Below are positions 1 through 10,196 of a stretch of 64,000 nucleotides of DNA, piece by piece; positions within the stretch are counted from its first letter, which is position 1; every line of letters begins with the position of its first letter. The stretch spans positions 10,739,206-10,803,205 of the forward strand of contig NC_053417.1 in assembly GCF_016859285.1 (NCBI RefSeq), in the 5' to 3' direction. Source of the DNA: Xiphias gladius. Lineage: Eukaryota; Chordata; Actinopteri; Istiophoriformes; Xiphiidae. The position numbers and the translations under genes were made by a program. The notes below the pieces were generated by a model. The model was not told the origin of the DNA, searched no databases, and was given only the letters and a program-made list of their open reading frames with translations.

Positions 1-2078
1 AGCCAAAGTTTGTCTAACATTACGGTCATTTTAAAGACTAAATATGTGTTTTGGGTCCCTACCAATGACTCTAATGATGACATCTACTCATTTGGTTTAA
101 CAAATCCTGTAAAGCTGCTGAGTCACACTTTTACCTGCTGCTTGAAGTATTCTGTGGCTCCAGACTGCCAGGAGACACCAATCAATCAGAGTTCACAGAA
201 AAGGATTTGTAGCAGCACTTCTCACCCAGGCCTGCTGCATCAGCAGGTAAGTTACAGCGACTGTAATCTTCTTTAGCTTTGGAAAACACTTATCTCACCA
301 GCAGCAGAAGACATGGCTTTAGGAATCTTTAACAAAATGAATAGTTTGTCTTGGTAAACATCCTCACATTTTATCATAAAACTTCTCCATACATGTTTTT
401 TTTTTTTTCCTTTCTTCATCCAGACGACAGAAAATCAAACATGAGCTAAACAAATGATACCTATAGTTCTGGCCTTGACAGAGAAATGATTACAAAATCC
501 TCACAAACAGCTGTACCAAATATTACAAAGGGAATAAGTCACCCTCCCTGGCCTTAATATCTAAATTAAGGGATTTGCGATGTGGTTTGTCAATTTTAAT
601 AAAAGACTACAGAGGTGAATCTGATGCTGCTACTTTTTAGTAAAATATTTTATCTACACAAAAAGTAGGGCCAAGCATATGTGTAAATTATGCCATTTTA
701 ATCATTTTGTGGGAATTTAATATTGTGAATCATTTTTTAAGTTTTTTTCAAGTTAACACTTGAAAATTATGCTGAAGATCATATCTAATGTAATGATGTA
801 ATGTAAATGTAATGTAAAATCTAATGTAAATGTAACTAGACAACCTGTCCTGATTTTTTTTTCCATTGCAAAACAGATTTTGTGATAAACAATATCAAAA
901 AAAAGGTCCTGTTCAGACCTCGTTATCTTGATATTTCTCTCTTTCCATATTTCCCAAACCTACACACACACTAAAACTAAATGATCTCTTACGCTTTAGT
1001 TTCTCTCACTACTTTCCCTTTCAGAAGATACTGTATTTTTGAATTTTAGCATTTCATGAATGTTTTCATACAAATAGAGACCAGGCAGTTTTTTAGAAAG
1101 CAAACTTTGAATTGTTTCTGCAAAATTTCAGGATTTGTTTTGTAAAATTCAAACCTTGCCTAGTACACACTTCTGAACATAATTAGCCTCATAATATTTG
1201 AGGCATCTGTCAAAATTAAAGTGTGAAAACAAACGGGTACTTTGAATTGCACAGTGCAAATTGGGGCCAGAAAACCAAAGCTTGTCTATTGACTTTAAAC
1301 TGTCAGGATGATACTGTCCCACCAATCCTATTCAGTCACTGACTCTATGAAGTGTTACTGAAATGAGTGTGCTGTGTAACAGTTGTCAACCACGAGCATT
1401 CATTAAACATCCAAAACCCAACGTACACTGAACCTGATCTGATATTTTCTCTAATTGTACACACTCATCAAAACCACCTATCAGATTATGACTGAATAAA
1501 AATCCACAAACTAAAAGCCAAAAAATAAGACTAGTGAATGGTACATCCTCTTCACAGTGTAGTCACAACCTCTGAGAACTTTGAGAGCAAACGGCCCACC
1601 TTTGCTCACTGAATCCAAAATATACCATACAGAAAGACACTTAGATTGACACGCCCTGACAACCACCAATAATGTCCATCGAAGCTTTACTTCTTCACCC
1701 TTCCCCTCCTCCTAAGTCAGTGACATGTCCAGCATTTAAAAAAAAAAATAATAAAAACAGACAGGAAACAAACTCGTTCCAAGCTGGTGAAGTGGAATCC
1801 TTGTTAATTAAGCAAGCACGGGAAAAATCCAGGCTGACAGAGTCTCTGTTCTCCTCTGCAGGGCTTCTCGATTTCACCAAACCTTCCTTCTAACGTCCCT
1901 TCCTCCCTTTTATCCTGCAGGTTTGGAGTTAGCAGGTGGGCTGGCTACTCTTCTGAGAGAGGTTTGAGCACGTGTCCTCTGGCTGGAGACACAGCTGGGA
2001 GTATTTTTGTGAATCAAACGTGAGGCTGGGTTTGGGTGGGGAGGAGCATCGGGGTAGTTTGTCTGGGCAAAGACCCCC
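1..2078. other. Non-coding region downstream of rprd1b
   Basis: This AT-rich stretch follows the rprd1b stop codon on the minus strand, so the proximal part is probably its 3' UTR. I could not find a convincing minus-strand AATAAA (TTTATT on the plus strand) here, so the transcript end is undefined. Short open frames (for example 10-276 and 1672-1893 plus) have no recognisable motif and no splice logic. I see no other gene. Confidence 0.5.
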
Positions 2079-5000
2079 TCAGTCAGTAGAGAAGAGGTCT
2101 CCGGCCGAGGGGAGCGGGGCCAGACCCCCGGTCACATTGGGCAGGAGGGAGAGGTCAGGGAGACTCTGGATGTGGGACTTGAGCTCTTTCCTCACCTGGG
2201 TCACTCTCGCAAGTTTCTGCTTATATTCCTGCACAGGACAATCAAGAAGACATAGCAAAGGTACATATAAAGCAATTATTTATTACTAGCTTATTAATTA
2301 TTACTTAACTGCAAAGAACAGAACAAAATTCTCCCAAAATGTTTTGTAAATACAGCTCTGACACTGTGAAACACATCTGGGTCACAATATGGGGCTTTAA
2401 AGGATAATAAAGGTGTATTACAACTTGCTTTTTACATGTTTGAGCCATCAGTCATTTCTTAAATCTGGAGACACGTATGGGCAGTCAGGAACTTTTGTTC
2501 ATATATAAGCAGGAATAATTTAACCACTTGATTTAAAAAGGTGAAACTGAAAGCTTATGAAGACGAAAGGTCAATTATAATCCATATTTTCAGATGAAAA
2601 CTATGTGCAAACTACATTACGTACAGTACAAGGTTGAACCAGGAGGTTGCTCTATCCCACCACTAAAGGTAAACTGGGAAAACTTAGAGTGAGTTTTTAT
2701 TAAATAACACTCAAAATGAATTAGTGAAGAAGAAACTTTAACACAAATATATTCATACATAGATCTATGTCTCAGTTCTCTGTATGCTTTTGGCTGTTAT
2801 GTTTGTGTATGCAGTGCCTTGCCTCTAGTTTCTTCTCTCTCTCCATGAGCGCCTCCTTCTGGCTGCTGATGTATTCAGTCAGCATGCGAGCCAGCTGCCT
2901 CCGGTCCTCCAGCTCTGCAGCCAGTCGGCCATTGTACTCCGCCAGCAGCAAACAGGCTTCATCCACCGTTTTCGACAGCCTGTCTGCTGCCTCCTTGTCT
3001 AGAATGGGGCCAAAGTGGGTTGTTAAAGCCAGAAATTTTGACACTTATGTACAAGGCAATTCATTTTAGACCTTTCACATTTTTTCTATTGATTCAGAAC
3101 AAAACATCTATAAAAATTATTCCAAGAAAAGCAATTTCTGATCAAACTGAGCTTTCAGGTCTTACCAGTGATCTTCTCCAGTAGGGAAACGTCTTGGACT
3201 TCCTGCGGCAGCGAGGCGATCTTCTGACGAACAGCTGCATCGCCTGATGCAGCGTTTTCCAAGTCCTGCAGGGCCTTCACCAGCTCCTCTGTCTGAAAGA
3301 GTGTGTCAGAGTGTGTTTAATGGGAACAGAGGGAGAAATTTAATAGGAGTCAAGGAGGAGGGGAAAGAAAACAAGATGAGGTGGAGAAAATGAGAGAGGT
3401 AGGAGAGAAGTGTGAGGAGTGAGAGCAGGAGGATGAAGGAGAAATTAGTAAACCAGAACACAAACATTTTAACATTAACTGCGAAGGTTTTTTTTCCCTC
3501 TGCATTTTGTGTCATTCAAGTAAAATTTGGGCTTCCTTACCAGCTGAGTAGCAGAGGCATCTGTGTTGCGAGGGGAGTTGTGGCTTCTATAGTCGTCGTC
3601 CTCATCATCTTCATCTTCCTGGATCTTCTGATAGCTACGTTTCACCGGCTTCTTCTCTTCTACAGTGTCAAGTTTAGAGACCACAGAACAGAAAAACACC
3701 CAAGTCAAATGTCACCAATTTATGTAGTTAATCCTCCAGATTATATAATAAAACTAAATTCTTCACAGTACCAATCATTTTATGAAACTTTTTTTTTTTT
3801 TTAATCTAAAATGAAAATTACACTAAAGTTAACTTAGAGTTTAAAAGTTAAATTATTTGATGGTAATTAAAAGATAAAAGCAGAAGCAGCCTGTTAATGA
3901 TGCAATCACCTCATATATTATGACACTTCTCTCCCCTACTTATCACATTAGCTGCTTTTAATAATGAGAAGTATTGGTTTCAACATCAGTGATCCTGGAC
4001 CCGGTTTTACCTGGTATTGGATCAAAACCAAATTTTGTGGTATCACCCACCCCTAACAAATAGCCTATACAAAACATGTATAGGCATAACAATGCAATTA
4101 ATAGACAGCCGTCTAACCTGAAGGCCTGGGGCTGTTAGAGTCTTCTATGGCCAGTTTGAGCTGCTGAATGAAGTCACTTCTGTAAAGGTTCCTCTCCTTC
4201 CAGATGTTCAGCAGTCTCTCCATGTGCTTTTTACAGCTCTCATCTGCTTCACTGCAGGGAAGCAGGGGAACAGCACAGTTCAAAGTAACAGAGAGGATTA
4301 AAGGAAAAGATCATTTTATGTGAGCGAATTTACCCTTTAAAATATTATCCCCAATTAACGAATTTCTTTGTCGAAAACAGGAAACAAAAATTAATTAATT
4401 AAAAAAGAAAAACTAATTTCAGCTGTAGAAGTGGGTTTCTACAAAGGACTTTAGGTACTCAACTATTTCTCAAAAAGCTTTGGGGCAGCAAGTGTGCCAC
4501 CTACCTACACACACACACACACACACACACACTTATTACGCAGACGGTTATTTGTAGCTGTCTAATAGCATACAGTGGCCACATGATTATCTACCTGGCA
4601 ACATGGGAGCAGGCATCGACGAGGACGGACTCAAAGTCTTTGGTGAACTCTGGTCCTTTCTTCTTGCTGTTTTGGATGACGTCGTTGGCCAGATACAGGA
4701 ACGTCAGCTTCCTGTTGCTTTTAGCTGGACAATACATGAAAAAATAGCTTATTTATATCGATATATTTGAAGGTTACATGGTGAAAACTCATTCTTACAC
4801 TGTATCATCAATCTGGGTTGGTCAAGACATTAAAATTATTTTGCAATAAAGGTTGATTTACTCTGTCATTGTACCCGTTTTTCTTGGGGATGAAATCATG
4901 CCCCTTTACTTAAAAAGCAACAGGTTTTCTGAGTGTTCTGCTGTAAAAACTGGCATTTACTACTAAAGTTTTATACATCTATGAAACTGCAGTGCGTGAA

Positions 5001-5640
5001 AGAATCCCACTACAACACCATGTCTAGATACGGTTTGTTATCTGCAGAATTAAGGAAAGTACACTATCCAAAAATAAGAAAAAAACAAAATTAGCAATTT
5101 TAACACTTAAAGACATTATCACTGAGCCTCTGAGTATCTCAAAGACCTCTTCCATAGGGTTAGAGGAACTCATGCTCATCAGACTACAGCCAATGTTGCA
5201 GACTTGTGCTTCCCGAGGGGTCAACACCAATACAGGCAGTTGTTCCTTTAGATTATGTGATGCAAAAAACTGGAACAAGTTACTGTTGTATATTAAAAAC
5301 GTAAGTGACCACCACAGTTTTAAAAAGAAAGTTAAACTGTGTCTTAAGGGAAACTTGGGAGAGTAAGTAAGTAATTGGTATACTGTGTGTGTGTGTATAA
5401 TTTGTTATTAATGGCTATTTTACTCATGCATCAATATCTTTTTTTTATATATATACTTTGCAGCAACAGTCAGCAGTGGCAGCTCTCACCTTTCTTCAGC
5501 TCCTTGTGCCACACTTTGACGATGAGGGCCGAGTGTTTGCGGTGGTGGATGATCCACAGAGACAGAGTCTGGACGCTCTGCTGCGAGCTGCTCAGCTCCG
5601 ACAGCTTCTTCTCCAAGGCCGCCTCCGAGAAGGACGACAT
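2079..5640 (-). CDS. rprd1b: Regulation of nuclear pre-mRNA domain-containing protein 1B (RPRD1B/CREPT), seven exons, complete
   Basis: RPRD1B binds the phosphorylated C-terminal domain of RNA polymerase II in the nucleus, helps dephosphorylate Ser5 through RPAP2, and promotes cyclin D1 transcription (family knowledge). Coding exons, in gene order: 5490-5640, 4595-4724, 4118-4251, 3541-3659, 3166-3292, 2823-2998, 2079-2228. They sum to 987 bp, giving 328 residues against 326 in human. The start is ATG at 5640 (MSSFSEAALEKKL). Exons 1-3 encode the CTD-interacting domain (SLWIIHHRKHS, FLYLANDVIQNSKKKGPEF). Exon 4 is an acidic linker (EDEDDEDDDY). Exons 5-7 encode the dimerising coiled coil, ending LPSAGDLFSTD, which fits RPRD1B rather than RPRD1A. 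Phases agree at every junction. Intron 6 has a GC donor instead of GT. The gene is read from a CpG-rich promoter to its right. Confidence 0.93.
2229..2822 (-). other. rprd1b: Intron 6 of rprd1b, GC-AG type
   Basis: Exon 6 ends with the codons AAA CTA GAG, and the next bases on the minus strand are GCAAGG. No GT lies close enough to keep the frame. The 3' end is a normal CAG before GAA TAT AAG. Joining there gives KKLE-EYKQK, the conserved family sequence. GC-AG introns are a known minor class spliced by the U2 spliceosome, usually with an otherwise strong donor consensus, as here. Confidence 0.85.
4506..4532. repeat. (CA)n microsatellite in rprd1b intron 2
   Basis: About 13 uninterrupted AC units lie roughly 60 bp downstream of the exon 2 donor (minus-strand gene, donor at 4594). 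Confidence 0.9.
5120..5366 (+). mobile_element. Possible decayed non-LTR retrotransposon tail in rprd1b intron 1
   Basis: The plus strand, opposite to rprd1b, has a short open frame at 5172-5366. It contains a pattern (CDAKNWNKLLLYIKN then SFKKKVKLCL) like the end of many LINE reverse-transcriptase proteins, where a 'LWNxLP...F+xxLKxxL' block closes the ORF. The block is short and no catalytic domain remains. This is inference from pattern only. A chance frame is possible. Confidence 0.35.
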
Positions 5641-6250
5641 GACGCTGGGCGTGTGTTTGTGTTTGTGTGTGCGTGTTTTACCCTGTGACCCGACCGAACC
5701 CCGACCCGGTCTAAAGCGACTGAGCTCCGAGCTGGTTTGGAGAAACTCGCACTGTCATCAAAACTCGAGTTGTGTTGCAAACTTCCAGACATGCAGCGTC
5801 GAAGCGCCTCCTGCTGCCCGCTCCTCTTCCCTGGCGTTAGCTCTTTACCCGGCTGAAGCTTTGACCAAATCTGCTGAACAAACCTGCAGAGTGTGCGGTG
5901 GTTTACCTGCAGCTGTTTCTCGACTGTGTGTAGTGTTTGTTTACAGCCACGGCTAATGTTAGCCCGCCGAGCTAAGCAGCCATCTGCAGACCAGTGCAAC
6001 TCCCGAGCAACGCCCGCGACTCAACCTGAGTTCAAAAACACCGAGCTTCTGTAATATCCCTCTACAGTATGTCTTCAGTGCGCCGACAGGTGCGACAGAG
6101 CCGATAAATAGTGACGGTGAAACTCACAGTACGTCTCTGCTCGTCCAACTACTCAGGAAGATCTTTTCGAAAAAATGGCAGCCTTGCACTTTCACCTCGA
6201 CATGTGCGTCGCACAGCAGTGACGCAAACAGAGCCGGACGCCACCCCGTT
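5489..6250 (-). promoter_or_regulatory. rprd1b: CpG-rich promoter region of rprd1b
   Basis: Around the first coding exon and upstream to about 6.25 kb the sequence becomes GC- and CpG-rich (for example 5680-5710 and 6010-6240), then drops abruptly to AT-rich DNA. This is the usual signature of a broadly expressed CpG promoter. A YY1-like AAAATGGCAGCC lies near 6173. No TATA box is evident. The transcription start is not resolved. Confidence 0.55.
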
Positions 6251-7452
6251 TATCCAGAGATGAAAAAAAGGAAATAATATATTTCTTATTTTTATTTTGG
6301 AAAAACAAACATTAGCATTTTAAACAAGCCGTTATAACAGGAGGGAAATCAGGACTTCCCAACATTGATTCTATTTTAAATGTGATGATTTATTTTATTA
6401 CTTTTTTTAATTCACAAATGTTGTTTTTCTAAAAGATTGAAAGATGATTTTCTCTTTTCCATCATAGTTATTTATATTTTATAAACTCGCTAAATATATA
6501 AATTCATAAAAACAATGCACAATTAATTATTATAACTAAATTTTTGAAAACACTTATTCTGCATTTTTTTGAATTATTTATTTATTTACTGTACTTTATT
6601 TTTTCTTTTTAGTGTCATTGTCAATTTTATTTAGTTCTTCCTTTCATAGGACTTGATTGTAATTTCCATTTACTGTGTTGGGACTGCAATGAAATGGAGA
6701 TTTAAGTTGACTAATGAAGTCTTTTGGGGGGAAAATATCCAGGGATGAAAATATAAAACCCACCCCAGCTTAAAAGGCTTTTTTTTGATGTTGACAGTAA
6801 AAGTGCATCCTGTAATGCTGAGTCAGAATCAGCTTCTTTTATGATCGATCCTCAATCCAGTAAATTTGGGACAGATATACAGGAGTATTTTCAGTATAAC
6901 TGTGAATTCTGTTACAAGTGTGGGAAAATACATTCCAACTAAACTGAACGTAACATGAAATCCTTCTATTTTATTGTAAATCTCATACTCTTGGTGGGCA
7001 AACTTCCAATACACAGAGCAATATCTTATAATATTGTATTATATTATTATAAATCTTACCTTAATATAAATCTATTTTTGATCTTAGATTAGAATAGAAT
7101 TTATACATAGGCTCATTAAGACTAACCACAAAAAAAATCACATGTTCATTATTGTGTTGTGAAAAGTTGTTTGGTGAGTCACCTGAACAGTTGTAACTTT
7201 TATTTATTTTCCTTGCACTTATTTTTTTATTCAATTAATATTTTGTATTATTAAATAATTGTTTATTTTATATTTATTATTATTACCATTTATTATTTAT
7301 TTGCACAATAATGTATCACATATCTAGCTACCGGAAAAATGTCTATGTTTCTTGATACTGTTTAATAAAAAATGCTGAAAATTGATGCAACCTATTTGGT
7401 TAATAAAGTAAAAAATATATTATACATACATATTGATTCATACATACATACA

Positions 7453-7489
7453 TTGATACATCCCTGGATATAATCCAGGGATGTATCAA
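7453..7489. repeat. Perfect 17-bp inverted repeat with 3-nt loop
   Basis: The left arm TTGATACATCCCTGGAT (7453-7469) and right arm ATCCAGGGATGTATCAA (7473-7489) are exact reverse complements separated by ATA. A run of TACA units precedes it. It could be a foldback remnant of a small transposon. It does not look like a terminator in this eukaryotic context. Confidence 0.85.
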
Positions 7490-7834
7490 CACAGCAGCTA
7501 GATTTAACAAGCTAGAACTTATTTATTTTAGGTCCATTTCTTTGATAACTTTTTTGGGGTTTCCTCTTCTTAATAATGGAAGGGTTTATTTTGATTTTTT
7601 TTTCATCATACAGCACTTGCTGTAATGTTATATAAAATAAACAGAGTAACTGATTGATTATTTAGTTGAAATAATTATTTATAATTTGTGAAAACCCATG
7701 AATAGGTACAATAAAATGAAATATCTTTGACGGATGAACCTAAAGTTGCGATTTGTTTATTCTTTAGCTCGTCTTGTCACATTTATATTGAGTTAAAACT
7801 GTCAGCAGCACACTAACACTGCCCATGACTGAAT

Positions 7835-9120
7835 TCCATTTCGATGTCCCAGGGCCCTGGTATAGGTCTTTTTCACTGCATACGGTTTGACTTGTCAATG
7901 TGGGAAAAGCACAGGGGTTACTAACAACATTAAGAAGGGCTCTGTTCTGTTCAAGTGTCCCAGTAAGACATGATAGTGTGACAGCGAGCCGGCAAGAACA
8001 ATACCTGGACCACGAAGCAGCTAAACTGGATTCAGACATCATCCATTTTATTATTTACACCTGTGGTTTTCCTACTGAGACATATTTTGTTTTAATGGAT
8101 CTTGATATATTCCTTAGTATGTTGAGTCTGTATATAGACTTCAATGGTGTGCCCCATGATTTTCTAACAGTAATTTTTATACAGTAAGTCTTAAATTTAC
8201 TATTAAACTGTCCGCTACTATATGTTACTGATTTATTGTTTCAACTATTACTCTGTTAATAATAAAAATTTTAGTTAATTCATCTGATGTGAAAAATTTC
8301 TTAAAGACAACATGTTGTTGTTATTGTTTTGAATAGAAATTACGACTGAAGCTTTTACCAAATACTTTTTCTGTTGAAAATGGGAACGCTTGCTCAATGC
8401 AAATATTTCTCACTCAAATCTTTGTGTTTGTACTGACACGAGAATTTACATGTCTATTTGCCTACATAATACTGAGGCTGACAAAATGCACAATATTTCT
8501 GTCAAAACAATGGGTTTGGGTTCTGGGCACAGGTGAGCGTCAAGCAAATTATATGTTGTTTGTGTTTAACAAAATGAGCCTCAAATATCAACCAAAATGC
8601 AAATTTAGCCACACTGGCACAAGCCGTCATGAGAGACATTTTAACTAAGCAAGACAAACACAGGTATAACTACTAACACTAATCAATGAACGTTCTGTTC
8701 CTTTTTATCTGCCAGTAAGTCTCGCGCGTGAGACAGTTTGGACGACGGACCTTTTTCACACCAGAGATATTGACTTGTCATAGCAGGTCTATACCAAGGC
8801 CCTGGAACTGCTTCACTTAAATGAGATACAGTCATCATTATTGTTGATAATTGCAACTGTGATTCTCCTGCTGTGACAAGTGAAAATGGAAATGTCTGCT
8901 GCAAAAAAGAAATAATAGGTCGAGAAATCTGGGGTCAGCTTTGATTTTACCACTGCTTCCTCTGTTTGTGATTCATCAGCGTACGAAATTGGACAATAAA
9001 AGGTCCAACTCAATCAAATGTCCTGGAAAGCTTTAAGCTTCTGTGTGTGAGGTTTAATTATTATGGTGTCTGACTTTTTCTCACACTGTCTGAGTTCTCT
9101 TAAAGGTGACTGGCAAGAAT
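7835..9120. repeat. Two diverged copies of an unclassified interspersed repeat
   Basis: Near 7875-7900 and 8749-8772 the sequence shares a TTTTTCAC...TTGACTTGTCA pattern. Both neighbourhoods also carry an 'ATACCAxGGCCCTGG'-type block, inverted in the first copy (7852-7864) and direct in the second (8792-8806). The similarity is weak and seen by eye only. I would treat these as decayed copies of one fish repeat family. Confidence 0.3.
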
Positions 9121-9534
9121 AAAAACCATAGTATCCTTACCAGACAACATTTTGTTTAAGTAAACCTTTTTCTTATGGAGTAATTGACTAATGTAATTGG
9201 AGGGACATAATTTCTAAATAGTTCCCAAGCTGAACCTTAGACATTGATTAAAAAAAAAAAAAAAAGACACAGTGGCTCCATGTTTAAGTGTGAAATCTGA
9301 TTAGAAATACTAGTTTGCCAACTGCTGTTTCTTAAAAACAAGTCCTTTCATTATTTTTACTCAAAATGTGAATTTAACTACATAAAAGATAGACCTGATT
9401 GCTATCATGAACATTACTATTAAAGTTATTATTCCTCTAATGTTGTTTGCTTATAAATCATCTAGTTTGTCCACAGAATCGCCTTTGTTTTTGGTATGTT
9501 AACTATCTTAAGGCAGAAAAATCTCTCTTTTAAA

Positions 9535-9575
9535 ATTTATTTAACCAGGTAAAAGTCCCATTTCAAAATCTTTCT
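9535..9575 (+). repeat. Short fragment of a common teleost repeat
   Basis: The sequence TTTATTTAACCAGGTAAAAG and the bases after it resemble the tail of a widespread fish repeat. A reverse-oriented relative lies at 12405-12452 in a tas1r1 intron. The identification rests on memory of the motif. Confidence 0.45.
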
Positions 9576-10196
9576 TTTCTTTTTTTTTAAATTAAATCCT
9601 TGCATCAGACCTAAATGTGCAGAGCTTTTCATTCTCAAGATTTGAAATTTTTGGCCATCTGGAACCTTCACATTGTGTCATGAGTGCCACAAGTAGCAAA
9701 AAAAGACAGCGTCAAAACAGCATTATGAGACTATCCAGTTTAGCAGGACGTAAAAATAGTTGAATTCTCAAGTGAGATAAACAAAACTATTGACCAAGAG
9801 TGATCTAAAAAAAAATTGAAACTGACTCAAATTAAAAAAGAGTCTCTGCTCAAAACTGATTTTTTTAAACATCCTTAATAAAGTGGAAAACAGCTATATG
9901 ACTAATAGATCTGAGCCACAAACTGTCTGTGTTTGTACTGGTGTACCGGTTTATGTCACTTGTCAAAGATTGATGGAAAAAACACGGTCTCCCTTTTCAT
10001 AAAACTCTTCAGCCACACAAACAAATTACACATGCAAATATGCTTCAGTCAACCAATACTCCCTGGAAAGATGCAAAAGTGATCCTCTCATCCCTCCCTC
10101 TGTCAGCCCACACTTTCAAAAACAGTCCCTGGTCCGTTTTGCAAACCACACAGAGCTCTCACAGCAGCATATGTGAGGTGGAGGTAAAGTTTTGAT

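Larger units (their letters stand above)
6251..10190. other. AT-rich intergenic region
   Basis: This is the space between the rprd1b promoter and tas1r1. It is strongly AT-rich with low-complexity TTTATT-like runs. Short open frames (for example 7764-8042 minus and 7900-8187 plus) overlap on both strands and show no domain. It holds the perfect hairpin at 7453-7489 and traces of old repeats near 7.84-7.95, 8.72-9.12 and 9.53 kb. I see no gene. Confidence 0.6.

Noticed and set aside
3412-3804. 130-codon plus-strand frame over rprd1b exon 4
   Set aside because: It is antisense to a confirmed rprd1b exon and runs into flanking introns without splice logic or motifs.
5592-5999. 135-codon open frame over the rprd1b promoter and first exon
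   Set aside because: It overlaps the MSSFSEAALEKK exon in another frame within CpG-rich DNA. The known protein start explains the region.
7764-8187. Overlapping frames on both strands near 7.8-8.2 kb
   Set aside because: There is no recognisable domain, promoter or splice site. The segment overlaps what looks like a decayed interspersed repeat.
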